64,000 bases of DNA from Shinella sp032095155 (GCF_049199905.1 NZ_JBLZPK010000019.1:12987-76986), one strand, 5' to 3'. Positions 35,129-44,553 are shown, counted from the stretch's first letter. Program-made: numbers and translations. The notes: generated by a model from the letters alone, not told the origin.

Positions 35129-35932
35129 TCAGACGATCTCGACATGCACCTTTGAGGCGCGAATAAGGTCCAGTTTGTCCGGCGGTATGTCACCTGTGAG
35201 GATGACGAGGTCAAAATCGGTGATCTCGGCAACATAGTTCAGCGCGCTGAACTGGAATTTCGTGCCGTCGGCCAGCAAGATGCGCCGTCTTGCAACGTGC
35301 ATCATCGCCTGTTTGGCGCGAACCACGATCTCGTCCGGGGTGTAGAGCGACAGGCCCTGGATCGTTGTGGTGGACAGGATCGCCACGTCGACGTGGTAGG
35401 AGCGTATGGCTTTTTCACAGTTGGCGCCGAAGTAGCCGTTGTAGCCGGGGTGATAGCGCCCGCCGGTCGATACCAGATCGATCTCGGGCATATGGCGGAG
35501 CCTTTCCAAGATTGGCGCCGCATTGGTGACAACCGTCAACGGCGCGACCTCGGGCAGGAATTCGCTGAGATGGTATGTCGTCGTGCTGTCGTCGATCATT
35601 ACGGCATTGCCGGGCTCCAGATGGGCAAGCGCCGCCCGCGCAAGTCGCTTCTTATCCTCCACGTTCTTGCGGCCGCGGTAGTTGTAGCTGCTTTCGAACA
35701 GCAGAGATTTTTCTGCGGAAACCGAGCCGCGCAACCGTCGGACGAGACCTTCCTTTTCCAGCACGGAAAGGTCGCGATGGATCGTCATGAGGCTGACATC
35801 GAGCATTTCAGCCAGATCGCGGATGAGTGTCGATGATCCGCTCATCAGCACCTGGATGATTTTCGTGCGCCGCCGTTCCGCCTTTGAGGATGCGGCGTCG
35901 GCGTCGGCATCGAAATTGTTATGATCTGCCAT
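35129..35932 (-). CDS. DeoR family transcriptional regulator
   Basis: A 267-residue DeoR repressor. The N-terminal winged helix contains LIRDLAEMLDVSLMTIHRDLSVLEKEG. The sensor domain has MIDDSTTTYHLSEFL, VVTNAAPILERL, STGGRYHPGYNG and LADGTKFQ. A polar N-terminal stretch precedes the helix. AGGAAG sets ATG 35932. It is divergent from the LsrF-aldolase-ABC-kinase-dehydrogenase operon and probably controls it through a phosphorylated intermediate. This differs from enteric lsr operons, which use the SorC-type LsrR. Confidence 0.9.
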   Translation of the reverse strand: MADHNNFDADADAASSKAERRRTKIIQVLMSGSSTLIRDLAEMLDVSLMTIHRDLSVLEKEGLVRRLRGSVSAEKSLLFESSYNYRGRKNVEDKKRLARAALAHLEPGNAVMIDDSTTTYHLSEFLPEVAPLTVVTNAAPILERLRHMPEIDLVSTGGRYHPGYNGYFGANCEKAIRSYHVDVAILSTTTIQGLSLYTPDEIVVRAKQAMMHVARRRILLADGTKFQFSALNYVAEITDFDLVILTGDIPPDKLDLIRASKVHVEIV

Positions 35933-36331
35933 CGTGCTTCCTGCTGAATTTAACATTTTCTGTATCAAGCAATTTCGCTGCCTTGTCTATTGATTTCTAA
36001 AATCTTCAAAATATGCGGCGAAAATACTTTATTTACAACGTGTTGCGTTGGAATTCGGCGGATCCTTATTCACGGTGTAAATGTTGGTTCTCACATTGCA
36101 GATTTCAAAAATGTCGCATTGCAACATAAATTCCGATAAAGATAACAAAATAATTGATATCTCTCATCAGGCCTGCTAGGAATTGAGCATCGGGGTGGGA
36201 GGCCACCAGCAAAATCTAAATCTTCGCCCACAGGCGAAAAAACATGTTTCCAGCGCGCGGGCCTATCGGTTCGCGGCCTTGGAAACGCGCGTCAGCAGAC
36301 GGCCGCGCAAGGCGGCACAAGAGAGGATGAC
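35933..36331. promoter_or_regulatory. AT-rich divergent promoter region of the second DeoR regulon
   Basis: These 399 bases contain no supported gene. They are clearly richer in A and T than the flanks. Visible features are the dyad CAACG-N5-CGTTG (36036-36050), two CATTGCA copies (near 36083 and 36117), and TTGCAA followed by GATAAC-like sequence before the operon. They probably hold the operators and both promoters. Confidence 0.45.
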
Positions 36332-37219
36332 ATGGCAGATCTGGACGATATCAAGGATGGCAAGGATTGGGGCCGCGACCGGCCGGCGGACACGTCGCGC
36401 TTTTTCCTGAAGGGCAATGCCCATCATGACTGGGGCATGAAGGCGCGGCTTTCGCAGGTATTTCGTCCAGATACCGGGCGCACGGTCATGCTGGCGTTCG
36501 ATCACGGTTATTTCCAAGGGCCGACCACCGGCCTTGAACGTCTCGATTTGACGATCGCTCCGCTCGCCACCCATGCCGATGTGCTGATGTGCACCCGTGG
36601 TGGCCTGCGCAGCTCGATCCCACCGGAGGCGCTCAAGCCCGTCGTGCTGCGCTGCTCGGCAGGCAATTCGATCCTGACGGAGCTTTCCAACGAGCTTGTC
36701 AGCGTGGAAATCGACGATGCCATTCGCCTCGGCGCTTCGGCCATGGCCGCGCAGGTCTATATCGGCGCGGAGTACGAGCACAAGTCCATCGCCAACGTCG
36801 TTAAGCTCATCGATGCCGGTACGCGTTACGGCATTCCGACCATGGCCGTCACCGGCGTCGGCAAGGCCATGGCGCGCGATGCCCGTTACTTCGGTCTGGC
36901 CACGCGCATCGCGGCCGAAATCGGCGCGCAGTTCGTCAAGTCCTACTATGTCGACGAGGGCTTCGAGCGCATCACGCTTGGTTGCCCGGTCCCGATCGTG
37001 ATTGCCGGCGGCAAGAAATTGCCTGAACGCGAGGCTCTGGAAATGGCCTACCGCGCCATCGACCAAGGTGCGGCCGGCGTGGATATGGGGCGTAACGTCT
37101 TTCAGTCGACCGATCCGGTGGCAATGCTGACCGCGCTGGCGGCAGTCGTCCACGAGGGGCGCACTGGCGCGCAAGGCTATGAGCTCTTCCAGGACCTGCA
37201 CGGCAAGGCGGCGGCTTGA
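36332..37219 (+). CDS. lsrF: LsrF-type class I aldolase/thiolase
   Basis: A 295-residue DeoC/FbaB-fold protein very similar to enteric LsrF along its whole length, from the MADLDDIKDGKDW start through MLAFDHGYFQGPTTGLER, ADVLMCTRG, QVYIGAEYEH, VTGVGKAM, CPVPIVIAGGKKLPEREALE and GVDMGRNVFQS. The Schiff-base-type lysine is Lys203 (FVKSYYV), matching Lys203 of E. coli LsrF, and His58 is also kept. In E. coli, LsrF transfers an acetyl group from the AI-2-derived P-HPD to CoA. Here the genes around it are not the rest of an lsr operon, so the substrate may differ. GAGAGGATG precedes the start. Confidence 0.88.
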   Translation: MADLDDIKDGKDWGRDRPADTSRFFLKGNAHHDWGMKARLSQVFRPDTGRTVMLAFDHGYFQGPTTGLERLDLTIAPLATHADVLMCTRGGLRSSIPPEALKPVVLRCSAGNSILTELSNELVSVEIDDAIRLGASAMAAQVYIGAEYEHKSIANVVKLIDAGTRYGIPTMAVTGVGKAMARDARYFGLATRIAAEIGAQFVKSYYVDEGFERITLGCPVPIVIAGGKKLPEREALEMAYRAIDQGAAGVDMGRNVFQSTDPVAMLTALAAVVHEGRTGAQGYELFQDLHGKAAA

Positions 37220-37244
37220 CGCCGTCACCGTAAATGAGCGGGGA

Positions 37245-37265
37245 GCCGGGCCCACGCGGCCCGGC
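37245..37265 (+). promoter_or_regulatory. Intercistronic hairpin
   Basis: Perfect 8-bp arms GCCGGGCC (37245-37252) and GGCCCGGC (37258-37265) around CACGC, in the 69-base gap between lsrF and the aldolase/SDR gene. No T-tract. Confidence 0.5.
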
Positions 37266-37288
37266 AACAGGAAATCAAGGATCAACGT

Positions 37289-39244
37289 ATGGAAAATCTC
37301 TGGAACGAGGCCGAGGCAGGCGAGGCCGCAACCGGCCTGGAGTTGCGGGCCTACTCGTCACGGCTCATCGGGCGTGATCCCGCCATGGTGCTGCATGGCG
37401 GCGGCAATACGTCCTACAAGGGTGTCGCCACCGACCGTTTCGGAGCTGAGCAGCAGGTGATCTGGGTCAAGGCCAGCGGTTTTGATCTGGGCACGATGGG
37501 GGTAGAGGGCTTCACCGCGCTCGACCTTCCCGCCGTGCTCGCCCTGGCTGAACTCGAAACGCTGTCCGACAGCGATATGGTGGCGGAGGTCAAGCGTGCG
37601 CGCCTCGATCCGCAAGCGGCGGCGGCGTCCATCGAAGCCATTGTCCATGCGCTGTTTCCCGCGGCCTATGTCGATCATTCCCATGCGGACGGCGTGCTCA
37701 CCGTCTCCAACAGCCTGAACGGCACGGCGCTGCTCAGGGAGATCTACGGTCCGCGCGTGATGATCCTGCCCTATGTAAAGCCGGGTTTCGACCTGGCGCG
37801 GCAGATGCGCTTGGCGATCCTTTCGCCGGAATTCGCAGAGGCCGATGCCATCATCCTCGAACATCACGGCGTCTTTACCTGGGGCGATACGGCCCGCCAG
37901 AGTTATGACCGTATGGTGGCGATCTGCGCACGCGCCGAGGATTGGCTTGCCGGCCGTATTCCGTCCCTGCCGGCCGCCCCGCCGATCGAAACCGATCCGG
38001 CTATCATTGCCCGGCTGCGCGGCGCAGCGAGCCGCCTTGCCGGACGTGCCATGATTTCGCGTCCAGCGGCAGGCTTGCCCGTCGCGGAAATCGCCGATGT
38101 CATCAGCCTTTCACGTCACGGCACGCTGACACCGGAACATGTCATCCACAACAAGCCCTTTCCCGCGGCCATCAACGACGAACCGCAAAAGGCGCTCGAT
38201 GATTTTGCTGCCGAATATCAGGCCTATGTCGCGCGCGGTGACGATGCGGATCTGACGCCCCTGCCACCGCATCCGCATTGGGCTATTCTTCCTGACGGTG
38301 CCGTGCGCAGTTTCGGGCCGACGTTGGCACGCGCGCGGGTCTCGGCGGATGTGGCGGTGGCCAATTTGCGGGCGTTGCGGCTCGCCGCCCGTCTTGGCGG
38401 CTGGCAAGGGTTGGAAGAAGGCGACCTGCGCGCGCTTGAATATTGGGAGCTGGAGCAGGCCAAGCTCCGCGCCCAGGGTGCGCTTCCGCCGCTGGCGGGC
38501 AAGATTGCGGTTGTGGGTGGTTGCGCAACGGGCATCGGGCGCGCGACGGCCGAAGCATTACGCGACCGTGGTGCCGTCGTGGTGGGGCTGGATATTAATC
38601 CTGCCGTGAAGGATCACATGAACCGCCCCGGATATGACAGCTTGCTCGTCGAACTGACGGACGAGGCGAAGGTAAGCGCTGCTCTCCGACAGGTGGTAGC
38701 CGACTATGGCGGCCTCGACATCCTCGTTTCCAATGTGGGGATCTTCCGCGCCGGCGCCAATATCGAAGTGTTGGAGGATGCGGCCTGGGATGCATCGCTG
38801 GCCGTCAATCTGACCTCGCACCGCAAGCTCCTGAAGCAGGCGATCCCGTTCCTGCGTCACGGCGTCGATCCGAGCGTCATTCTCATCGGCTCGCGCAACG
38901 TCCCGGCGCCTGGTGCCGGTGCTGCTGCCTATTCTGTATCGAAGGCGGGACTGACGCAATTGATGCGCGTGGCAGCCCTTGAACTCGCTCCCGAGGGGAT
39001 CCGTGTCAACGTCATTCACCCCGATGGCGTCTTCGATACCGACCTCTGGACACCGGAGGCGCTGGCCACTTCGGCGCGGCGCTATGGTTTGACGGTAGAG
39101 CAATATAAGGCGCGCAACCTGATGCGGACGGAGGTGACGTCGAAGGATGTCGCCCGCGCTGTGACAGCGCTTGCCGACAGCACGTTTTCCCGAACCACGG
39201 GGGCGCAGATTCCGGTGGATGGCGGCAATGACCGGGTCATTTGA
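37289..39244 (+). CDS. Bifunctional class II aldolase / short-chain dehydrogenase
   Basis: A 651-residue fusion. Residues 1 to about 400 are a class II aldolase (HGGGNTSYKG, WVKASGFDLG, DHSHADGVLTVSN with metal-binding His). Residues about 405-650 are an SDR with a glycine-rich GGCATGIGRA, SNVGIFRAG (NNAG equivalent), Ser in ILIGSRN, and the YSVSK catalytic Tyr-Lys. Similar fusions handle rhamnulose phosphate and lactaldehyde in rhizobia (RhaD-type). It would cleave a ketose phosphate and then oxidise or reduce the aldehyde. A ribosome-binding site (AAGGA) lies about 10 bases upstream. It is the second gene of the LsrF operon. Confidence 0.88.
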   Translation: MENLWNEAEAGEAATGLELRAYSSRLIGRDPAMVLHGGGNTSYKGVATDRFGAEQQVIWVKASGFDLGTMGVEGFTALDLPAVLALAELETLSDSDMVAEVKRARLDPQAAAASIEAIVHALFPAAYVDHSHADGVLTVSNSLNGTALLREIYGPRVMILPYVKPGFDLARQMRLAILSPEFAEADAIILEHHGVFTWGDTARQSYDRMVAICARAEDWLAGRIPSLPAAPPIETDPAIIARLRGAASRLAGRAMISRPAAGLPVAEIADVISLSRHGTLTPEHVIHNKPFPAAINDEPQKALDDFAAEYQAYVARGDDADLTPLPPHPHWAILPDGAVRSFGPTLARARVSADVAVANLRALRLAARLGGWQGLEEGDLRALEYWELEQAKLRAQGALPPLAGKIAVVGGCATGIGRATAEALRDRGAVVVGLDINPAVKDHMNRPGYDSLLVELTDEAKVSAALRQVVADYGGLDILVSNVGIFRAGANIEVLEDAAWDASLAVNLTSHRKLLKQAIPFLRHGVDPSVILIGSRNVPAPGAGAAAYSVSKAGLTQLMRVAALELAPEGIRVNVIHPDGVFDTDLWTPEALATSARRYGLTVEQYKARNLMRTEVTSKDVARAVTALADSTFSRTTGAQIPVDGGNDRVI

Positions 39245-39274
39245 GCCGGGAGGAGCGCAACACCAGAAAAACAA

Positions 39275-39290
39275 GGCGGCGTGAGCCGCC
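39275..39290 (+). promoter_or_regulatory. Small hairpin before sugar-binding-protein gene
   Basis: GGCGGC and GCCGCC (39275-39290) with a GTGA tetraloop form a perfect stem in the gap before the binding-protein gene. With the hairpin at 40485-40530 it brackets that cistron. Confidence 0.45.
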
Positions 39291-39353
39291 ATCGAGGAGC
39301 AACAGCAGGATGATCCGGTTGTGAAGCAAGCACCAGCACTAAAGGAGGATATG

Positions 39354-40481
39354 ATGCGAGGCTTTTTGAAGGGACTGACGGCGGTATCGGCACTTTGCCT
39401 GATGGCAGGCGCCGCCATGGCCAAGGACTACAAGGTTGCGGTTATCCGTTGGGAACCGAACGACATCTATTTCAACGGCGTCGCGCTCGGCCAGCAGCAA
39501 GAAGCCAAGCGCATCCAGACCGAAAGCGGCGATACGATCACCTTCAACGTCTTCGGCGCAAACGATGCCGGACAGCAGCTGAAGGCGCTTCAGGCGCAGT
39601 TCGACAGCGGCGTTGACGGCGTCCTTCTGACCTCCTGGCGCGGTGAAGCGATGCGCAGCATCGTCAAGCAGCTGCAGGAAGCGAACATTCCCGTCGTAAC
39701 GACCAATGCCTGGGTTCCCGGCGTGAAGCAGACCTTCGTCGCGTTCGACAACGAGACGGCAGGCCGTCTGGGCGGCGAGGCCCTGATCAAGCGTCTCGAC
39801 ACGCTGCGCGGCGAGGGCTGGGCCGAGAAGGGCGGTGTCTTCATCGAATTGCGCTGCATCATCACCGCCTCCTTCGATATTGCCCGCCATACCGGTTATC
39901 GCTCTGCGCTCGATCCGATCGCCGCCAAGTATCCCGGCGTGAAGATCGTCGAGCAGGAAGCAGGCTGCGATGGCGGCAAGGCGCGCAAGATCGTCGACGA
40001 CGTGATCTCGCGCGAAGGCGCCGACAAGATCCTGGGTATTGCCAGCATCGACGGCACGATGGGTATCGGTGGTGCCGTGCCGGCCTTCAAGGCGCAGGAG
40101 CTGCTTTTCCCGATCGACGATCCCAAGCATATTCCGGTCGCCACGATCGACGGTACGGTGCCGGAATTCCAGTCGATGGCGCGCGGTGAGATCGACCATA
40201 TCTCCGTTCAGCCCGCGACTGGCGAAGGCATCATCTCGATGCGCACGCTCTACACGCTGATGTCGGGCAAGGCATTGCCGGACGAGGCCAATGTGCTGCT
40301 CAAGGGCGAGGAGCCGGTCTGGGCGCCTGTCAAAGTGCTGACGCCCGACGCGATCGAGGGTTCATGGTACCAGACACAGGCTTACAGCGTGCCGGGTGAT
40401 GCGAACTACGACGATCCGCGCAACTGGGCGAATGAGATGACGGTCGAGCAGACAGGCAAGATGCCCGACTTCGGCAAGTAA
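39354..40481 (+). CDS. Periplasmic sugar/polyol-binding protein of ABC transporter
   Basis: A 375-residue type I periplasmic binding protein with a signal peptide (MRGFLKGLTAVSALCLMAG, cleavage near A-M-A-K, about residue 22). It is longer than RbsB (about 300) and is not LsrB by pattern. Two ATGs are adjacent (39351 and 39354); 39354 gives better spacing from AAGGAGG (39342-39348). Two Cys residues (ELRCIIT and EAGCDGG) may form a disulfide in the periplasm. The substrate is unknown; the polyol-type enzymes downstream suggest a sugar alcohol or a small sugar. Confidence 0.9.
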   Translation: MRGFLKGLTAVSALCLMAGAAMAKDYKVAVIRWEPNDIYFNGVALGQQQEAKRIQTESGDTITFNVFGANDAGQQLKALQAQFDSGVDGVLLTSWRGEAMRSIVKQLQEANIPVVTTNAWVPGVKQTFVAFDNETAGRLGGEALIKRLDTLRGEGWAEKGGVFIELRCIITASFDIARHTGYRSALDPIAAKYPGVKIVEQEAGCDGGKARKIVDDVISREGADKILGIASIDGTMGIGGAVPAFKAQELLFPIDDPKHIPVATIDGTVPEFQSMARGEIDHISVQPATGEGIISMRTLYTLMSGKALPDEANVLLKGEEPVWAPVKVLTPDAIEGSWYQTQAYSVPGDANYDDPRNWANEMTVEQTGKMPDFGK

Positions 40482-40484
40482 CTG

Positions 40485-40530
40485 TGTTGAGACTGCGAGC
40501 GTGCAGACGCTCGCAGTCGTCCTCTCAACA
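40485..40530 (+). promoter_or_regulatory. Strong hairpin after sugar-binding-protein gene
   Basis: A perfect 12-bp stem GACTGCGAGCGT (40491-40502) and ACGCTCGCAGTC (40507-40518) closes a GCAG loop. An outer TGTTGA/TCAACA pair (40485-40490, 40525-40530) can extend it. It lies between the binding-protein stop and the ATPase start. No T-tract, so a stabiliser or attenuator is more likely than a full terminator. Confidence 0.7.
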
Positions 40531-40539
40531 GGAGTTTCC

Positions 40540-42078
40540 ATGACACTGGACCCTTTGCTGAGCTTTGCCGTGCAAGGTGTGACACGCCGGTTTCCGGGCG
40601 TTCTGGCCGTCGATTCCGTTGATCTCGACGTCCGTAAGGGCGAGATACATGGCCTGATCGGCAAGAATGGCGCGGGAAAGTCCGTGCTCGTTTCCCTGGT
40701 GGCCGGATTGCTCGCACCGAGCCAGGGGCAGATCGTCACCGATCGGGGTGCTCTGACGCCGTCGCAATCCGGGCCCTCGCGAGCCAAGAAACTCGGTATT
40801 GCGCTCGTCACCCAGGAACCGGCCTTTGCTGCTGACCTTTCGGTCGCGGACAATCTCTTCATGGGCCGTCATCCGGGCGGTCGTCTGAATTTCCTGTCAC
40901 CCGCCATAACGCGCCGGCAGTCGGCCGACGTGATCGGGCAGCTCGGCCTGCGGGCCCGGCCGGAAGACCGCATGGGCGACCTCCCGCTTGAAACCCAGCA
41001 ACTTTTGGCGTTCGGTCGGGCCGTCTTCATCGAAAAGGCGCGCACCATCCTATTGGACGAGATCACCGCGTCCCTGACCAGCGAGCGCAAGGAAAGCCTC
41101 CTGCGCCTTCTGCGCCGGTTGATCACCGACCAGCCCGACCTGTCCTTCACCCTGATCTCGCACCATGTCAGCGAAGTCATGGGATTTACCGACCGCGTTT
41201 CGGTGATGCGCGATGGCGAGCGTGTCGCGACGCTGGAGACGGCGAAGACGACCGGTAGGGAACTGGCCGACTGGATCGTCGGCGATGTTGCCCGCACCGA
41301 GATCAATTATACCGACCAGCCCGAATTTTCAGCCGCACCGGTTCTGACGGTGCAGGCGCTGAAGGCCGGGCGCTCGCTCGCGCATCTGGATTTCCAGCTG
41401 CACCGCGGTGAGGTGCTGGGCTTCGCCGGGCTGGAAGGCTCCGGCAAGGATGCGGCCATCGAGGCGCTCTACGGATTGGTCCCGAACTATAGCGGATCGA
41501 TCGCGATGGACGGTAAGGCCGTGCATCTGAAGAGCCCCAAGGCAGCACAGACGGCCGGCGTTTCCTTCCTGCCCAAGCACCGCGAGGAGCAGGCGGTGAT
41601 CCAGAACCGCTCGGTGCTGGAAAACGCGATAATCGCCGGGCTTCCCGTGCTCACGAACCGGCTGGGCTTCGTGCGCCGCGCCGAATGCGAAGCCGTTGCG
41701 CGATCCATCGTCACGCGCCTCAAGGTCAAGACGCCGGGTCTCGACGTGCCCATCGACGGCCTGTCGGGCGGCAACAAGCAGAAGATCCTGCTCGGACGCC
41801 TGTCGCTGACGGCGCCGCGATTGGTGCTGCTGAACGAGCCGACGCGGGGCGTGGATATCTCCGCCAAGCCGGACATTCTCAAGATGATCCGGGAGGACCT
41901 GTCGCGGGACGCGGGCGTCATCATGATCTCGGAAAGCGAGGAAGAGCTGGCCGAGATCTGCGACAGGATTCTGATCTTCTATCAGGGACGGGTGGTTCGG
42001 GAATTGAAGCGCGGCAGACCGGGTTTCGATGTCGATACAATCTACAAGGCGATACAGGGTGTTGAGGTGCCGGCATGA
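40540..42078 (+). CDS. Sugar ABC transporter, duplicated ATP-binding subunit with unusual motifs
   Basis: A 512-residue RbsA-type ATPase. NBD1 Walker A is GKNGAGKSV (41-49), its signature is degenerate (LPLETQQ) and Walker B reads LLDEITASL, with Ile175 in place of the usual Pro. NBD2 has GLEGSGKD, a good LSGGNKQK signature and Walker B LLNEPTRGVD, with Asn432 where an Asp is usual; the catalytic-type Glu is kept in both. These changes may be tolerated in this subfamily. ATG 40540 has AGGAG upstream. The stop overlaps the permease start by 4 bases. Confidence 0.9.
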   Translation: MTLDPLLSFAVQGVTRRFPGVLAVDSVDLDVRKGEIHGLIGKNGAGKSVLVSLVAGLLAPSQGQIVTDRGALTPSQSGPSRAKKLGIALVTQEPAFAADLSVADNLFMGRHPGGRLNFLSPAITRRQSADVIGQLGLRARPEDRMGDLPLETQQLLAFGRAVFIEKARTILLDEITASLTSERKESLLRLLRRLITDQPDLSFTLISHHVSEVMGFTDRVSVMRDGERVATLETAKTTGRELADWIVGDVARTEINYTDQPEFSAAPVLTVQALKAGRSLAHLDFQLHRGEVLGFAGLEGSGKDAAIEALYGLVPNYSGSIAMDGKAVHLKSPKAAQTAGVSFLPKHREEQAVIQNRSVLENAIIAGLPVLTNRLGFVRRAECEAVARSIVTRLKVKTPGLDVPIDGLSGGNKQKILLGRLSLTAPRLVLLNEPTRGVDISAKPDILKMIREDLSRDAGVIMISESEEELAEICDRILIFYQGRVVRELKRGRPGFDVDTIYKAIQGVEVPA

Positions 42079-43049
42079 CTTCGGTGAACAAATTCATTTT
42101 TCTCGTTCTGGAAAAGCATCTGATCTGGGCCCTGCTTGCGCTGTTGTGTCTGGCCGGGCTGGCGGTTCCGGGCTTTCTGTCGGCGCGCAACATTCTGAAC
42201 GTCATGTGGGCGGCAGCCCCGCTCGGCTGCATGGTGCTCGGACTGTTCTTTGTCCTCCTGACCGCGAATGTGGACCTGTCGCTTGAATCGACCTTCGCAT
42301 TGGCGCCGGCACTGGCGATCGTCCTGTTCTTCCAGAGCCTCTCCCTGGAGAGCTACCCCATCCTCGCCGTGCTCGCTACGCTGCTGTTTGGCGCGCTGGC
42401 AGGACTGGTGAACGGCGTCTTTTCCGTCAAGCTTCGCGTTAGCTCCTTCCTCGTCAGCCTCGGCACGATGCTGCTGATGCGCGGCATCGTGGTCTACCTG
42501 ATCCCGGAGGGGATCTATTATCTGCCCGAGGGTTATGTCTATCTCGGCTCGGCAAAGCTGTTCGGCATCCTGCCGGTGGCCGTGCTGGTCTGGATCGCGA
42601 TCTTCCTCGTCGCCTGGCTGCTGATCGATCGCCACCGCCTCGGCAAGGATATTCTCGCGCTCGGCAACAATGAGCATGCCGCTTTCGTGGCCGGCGTGAA
42701 CATCGAGCGGACGAAGATCGTCTGCTTCGTTATCGCCGGTTTCCTGGCCTCGCTCGGCGGCCTGCTCGAAGTCGGCCGTCTGGAATCCGTCGTGGCCGAT
42801 ATGGGGCAGGGCGATATCATGATGGTCTTTGCCGGCACCATTCTCGGCGGTACGGCCATGACCGGCGGCAAGGGCAACGTCGGTGGCGTCTTCGCGGCTG
42901 TGCTGGTGATTTCGATCATCGAAAACCTCATGAACCTGCACGGTGTGCCGCCCTCGATCCGGCAGGTCGTCTTCGGTGCCGTGCTTCTGGTGGCGATCTA
43001 CCTGGCGAGCCTGCAGGAGAGGTTGCGCCACGCACGGCTGGAATCCTGA
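42075..43049 (+). CDS. Sugar ABC transporter permease
   Basis: A 324-residue RbsC/BPD_transp_2 permease with about 8-10 hydrophobic segments. The first conserved segment reads LLTANVDLSLESTFA in place of the usual GG-x-DLS-x-GS, and the late segment is GGTAMTGGKGNVGG. The divergent first motif fits a substrate different from ribose. It overlaps the ATPase stop by 4 bases, and is followed 1 base later by the kinase start. Confidence 0.9.
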   Translation: MTSVNKFIFLVLEKHLIWALLALLCLAGLAVPGFLSARNILNVMWAAAPLGCMVLGLFFVLLTANVDLSLESTFALAPALAIVLFFQSLSLESYPILAVLATLLFGALAGLVNGVFSVKLRVSSFLVSLGTMLLMRGIVVYLIPEGIYYLPEGYVYLGSAKLFGILPVAVLVWIAIFLVAWLLIDRHRLGKDILALGNNEHAAFVAGVNIERTKIVCFVIAGFLASLGGLLEVGRLESVVADMGQGDIMMVFAGTILGGTAMTGGKGNVGGVFAAVLVISIIENLMNLHGVPPSIRQVVFGAVLLVAIYLASLQERLRHARLES

Positions 43050-43050
43050 C

Positions 43051-44553
43051 ATGACGGCGTATCTTCTGGGACTGGATAGCGGTCTGACGGTCACCAAGGC
43101 CGTGGTCTTCCGGGACGATGGAACGGTCGTGGCGCTTGCCCGGCGCGAGATCGCGCAGATCAAGGCCATGCCCCGTCATGTCGAGCGGGATATGGCAGGC
43201 CATTGGAAAGCCTCCGCCGCGGCTATTCGCGAGGCACTGGACCGGGCAAGCGCGAGCGAGGGCATCGAGGTTCGTCCGGTCGCCGTTTCGGTGGCGGGGC
43301 ATGGCGACGGGCTCTACCTGCTCGACCGCGCCGGTGCGCCGCTCGGCCTTGCAGCCACGTCGCTCGACAGTCGGGCGCAGGCATTGCTGCGGCGCTGGGA
43401 CGAGACGGGCGGGTCGGCGCGGGCGCTGGACCTGACCGGGCAGCGTCCCTTTCCGTCATCCCCGGCGCCCCTGCTTGCCTATCTGCGGGAAGAGGAGCCG
43501 GAACGGTACGGACGTATCGCCGCCATCCTGTCCTGCAAGGATTGGCTGCGTTTTTGCCTGACCGGCAAGGTGGCAACCGATTTCACCGAAGCCAGTGTCG
43601 CCTTCACCGATATACGAACGCAGCGCTACAGCGACGAGGCGCTCGACCTTTTCGGCCTCGGCGCCATAGCCGCCGCGCTGCCGGACGTCATCATGCCGGG
43701 TGACATTGCGGGACATATCACCCAAGAGGCTGCGCAAGCCACGGGTCTTGCCGTCGGCACGCCCGTTGCGGCGGGTCTGCACGACGTGACCGCCTGCGCG
43801 GTCGGGTCTGGCGTTTCGGAAGCCGGAACGATCGCGGTGATCGCGGGAACCTATTCGATCAACGAAATGCTGGTCGATGCCCCAAAAACCTCGATCGGAT
43901 GGAATGCGCGTAACGGATTGCGTCCGGGGCAATGGATGAACATGTCAGTTTCGCCCGCTTCCAGCGCCAATCTCGATTGGTTCGTTCATATAGCTGCACG
44001 GGACGCGCTGGCGGGTGGGGATCCCTTCGCCATGCTGCAAGCCGAACTGGATGCCATCGCCAATGATCCATCCGACATCATCTATCTTCCCTATCTCTAC
44101 GGCTCTCCGCATGCCGAGGACGTGCCGGCGGCCTTTCTCGGGCTGCGGGGCTGGCATGGACGTGGCCATATGCTGCGCGCTGTCGCCGAGGGCATCGTCT
44201 TCAATCATCGGCATCACATCGATCTGATCGACCCGCAGGGGGAGGTCGGCCGCGTGCGTCTGACGGGCGGAAGCAGCCGCAATCCCTTTTTCGGCCAACT
44301 CTTCGCCGATGCGCTGAACCGCCGCGTCGAGGTGCCGGAAATGCCCGAAGCCGGTGCGCTTGGGGCAGCCATCGCCGCAGGGATCGCCGTGGGCGTCTAT
44401 AGCGGTTGGGAGGAGGCGGGTCGGCGCACGACGCCGCAATTGCGCATCTATCACCCCGGCGATGCCGTCGCGAAACTTGATACCGGCTATGGCAGATATT
44501 GCGACGCGATCGACACGATCATGAAACGGCATGAAGAGAAGACAGCCCCATGA
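43051..44553 (+). CDS. FGGY-family carbohydrate/polyol kinase
   Basis: A 500-residue FGGY kinase. It has GLDSGLTVTKAVVF, the SVAGHGDGLY substrate region, a GTYSINEM segment, and RLTGGSSRNPFFGQLFADAL with the adenosine-binding GG. It resembles erythritol/xylulose-type kinases more than LsrK by pattern. It starts 2 bases after the permease stop and overlaps the GlpD-like gene by 4 bases. The pairing with a GlpD-like dehydrogenase is the arrangement of EryA-EryB, where a polyol is phosphorylated and then oxidised. Confidence 0.9.
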   Translation: MTAYLLGLDSGLTVTKAVVFRDDGTVVALARREIAQIKAMPRHVERDMAGHWKASAAAIREALDRASASEGIEVRPVAVSVAGHGDGLYLLDRAGAPLGLAATSLDSRAQALLRRWDETGGSARALDLTGQRPFPSSPAPLLAYLREEEPERYGRIAAILSCKDWLRFCLTGKVATDFTEASVAFTDIRTQRYSDEALDLFGLGAIAAALPDVIMPGDIAGHITQEAAQATGLAVGTPVAAGLHDVTACAVGSGVSEAGTIAVIAGTYSINEMLVDAPKTSIGWNARNGLRPGQWMNMSVSPASSANLDWFVHIAARDALAGGDPFAMLQAELDAIANDPSDIIYLPYLYGSPHAEDVPAAFLGLRGWHGRGHMLRAVAEGIVFNHRHHIDLIDPQGEVGRVRLTGGSSRNPFFGQLFADALNRRVEVPEMPEAGALGAAIAAGIAVGVYSGWEEAGRRTTPQLRIYHPGDAVAKLDTGYGRYCDAIDTIMKRHEEKTAP

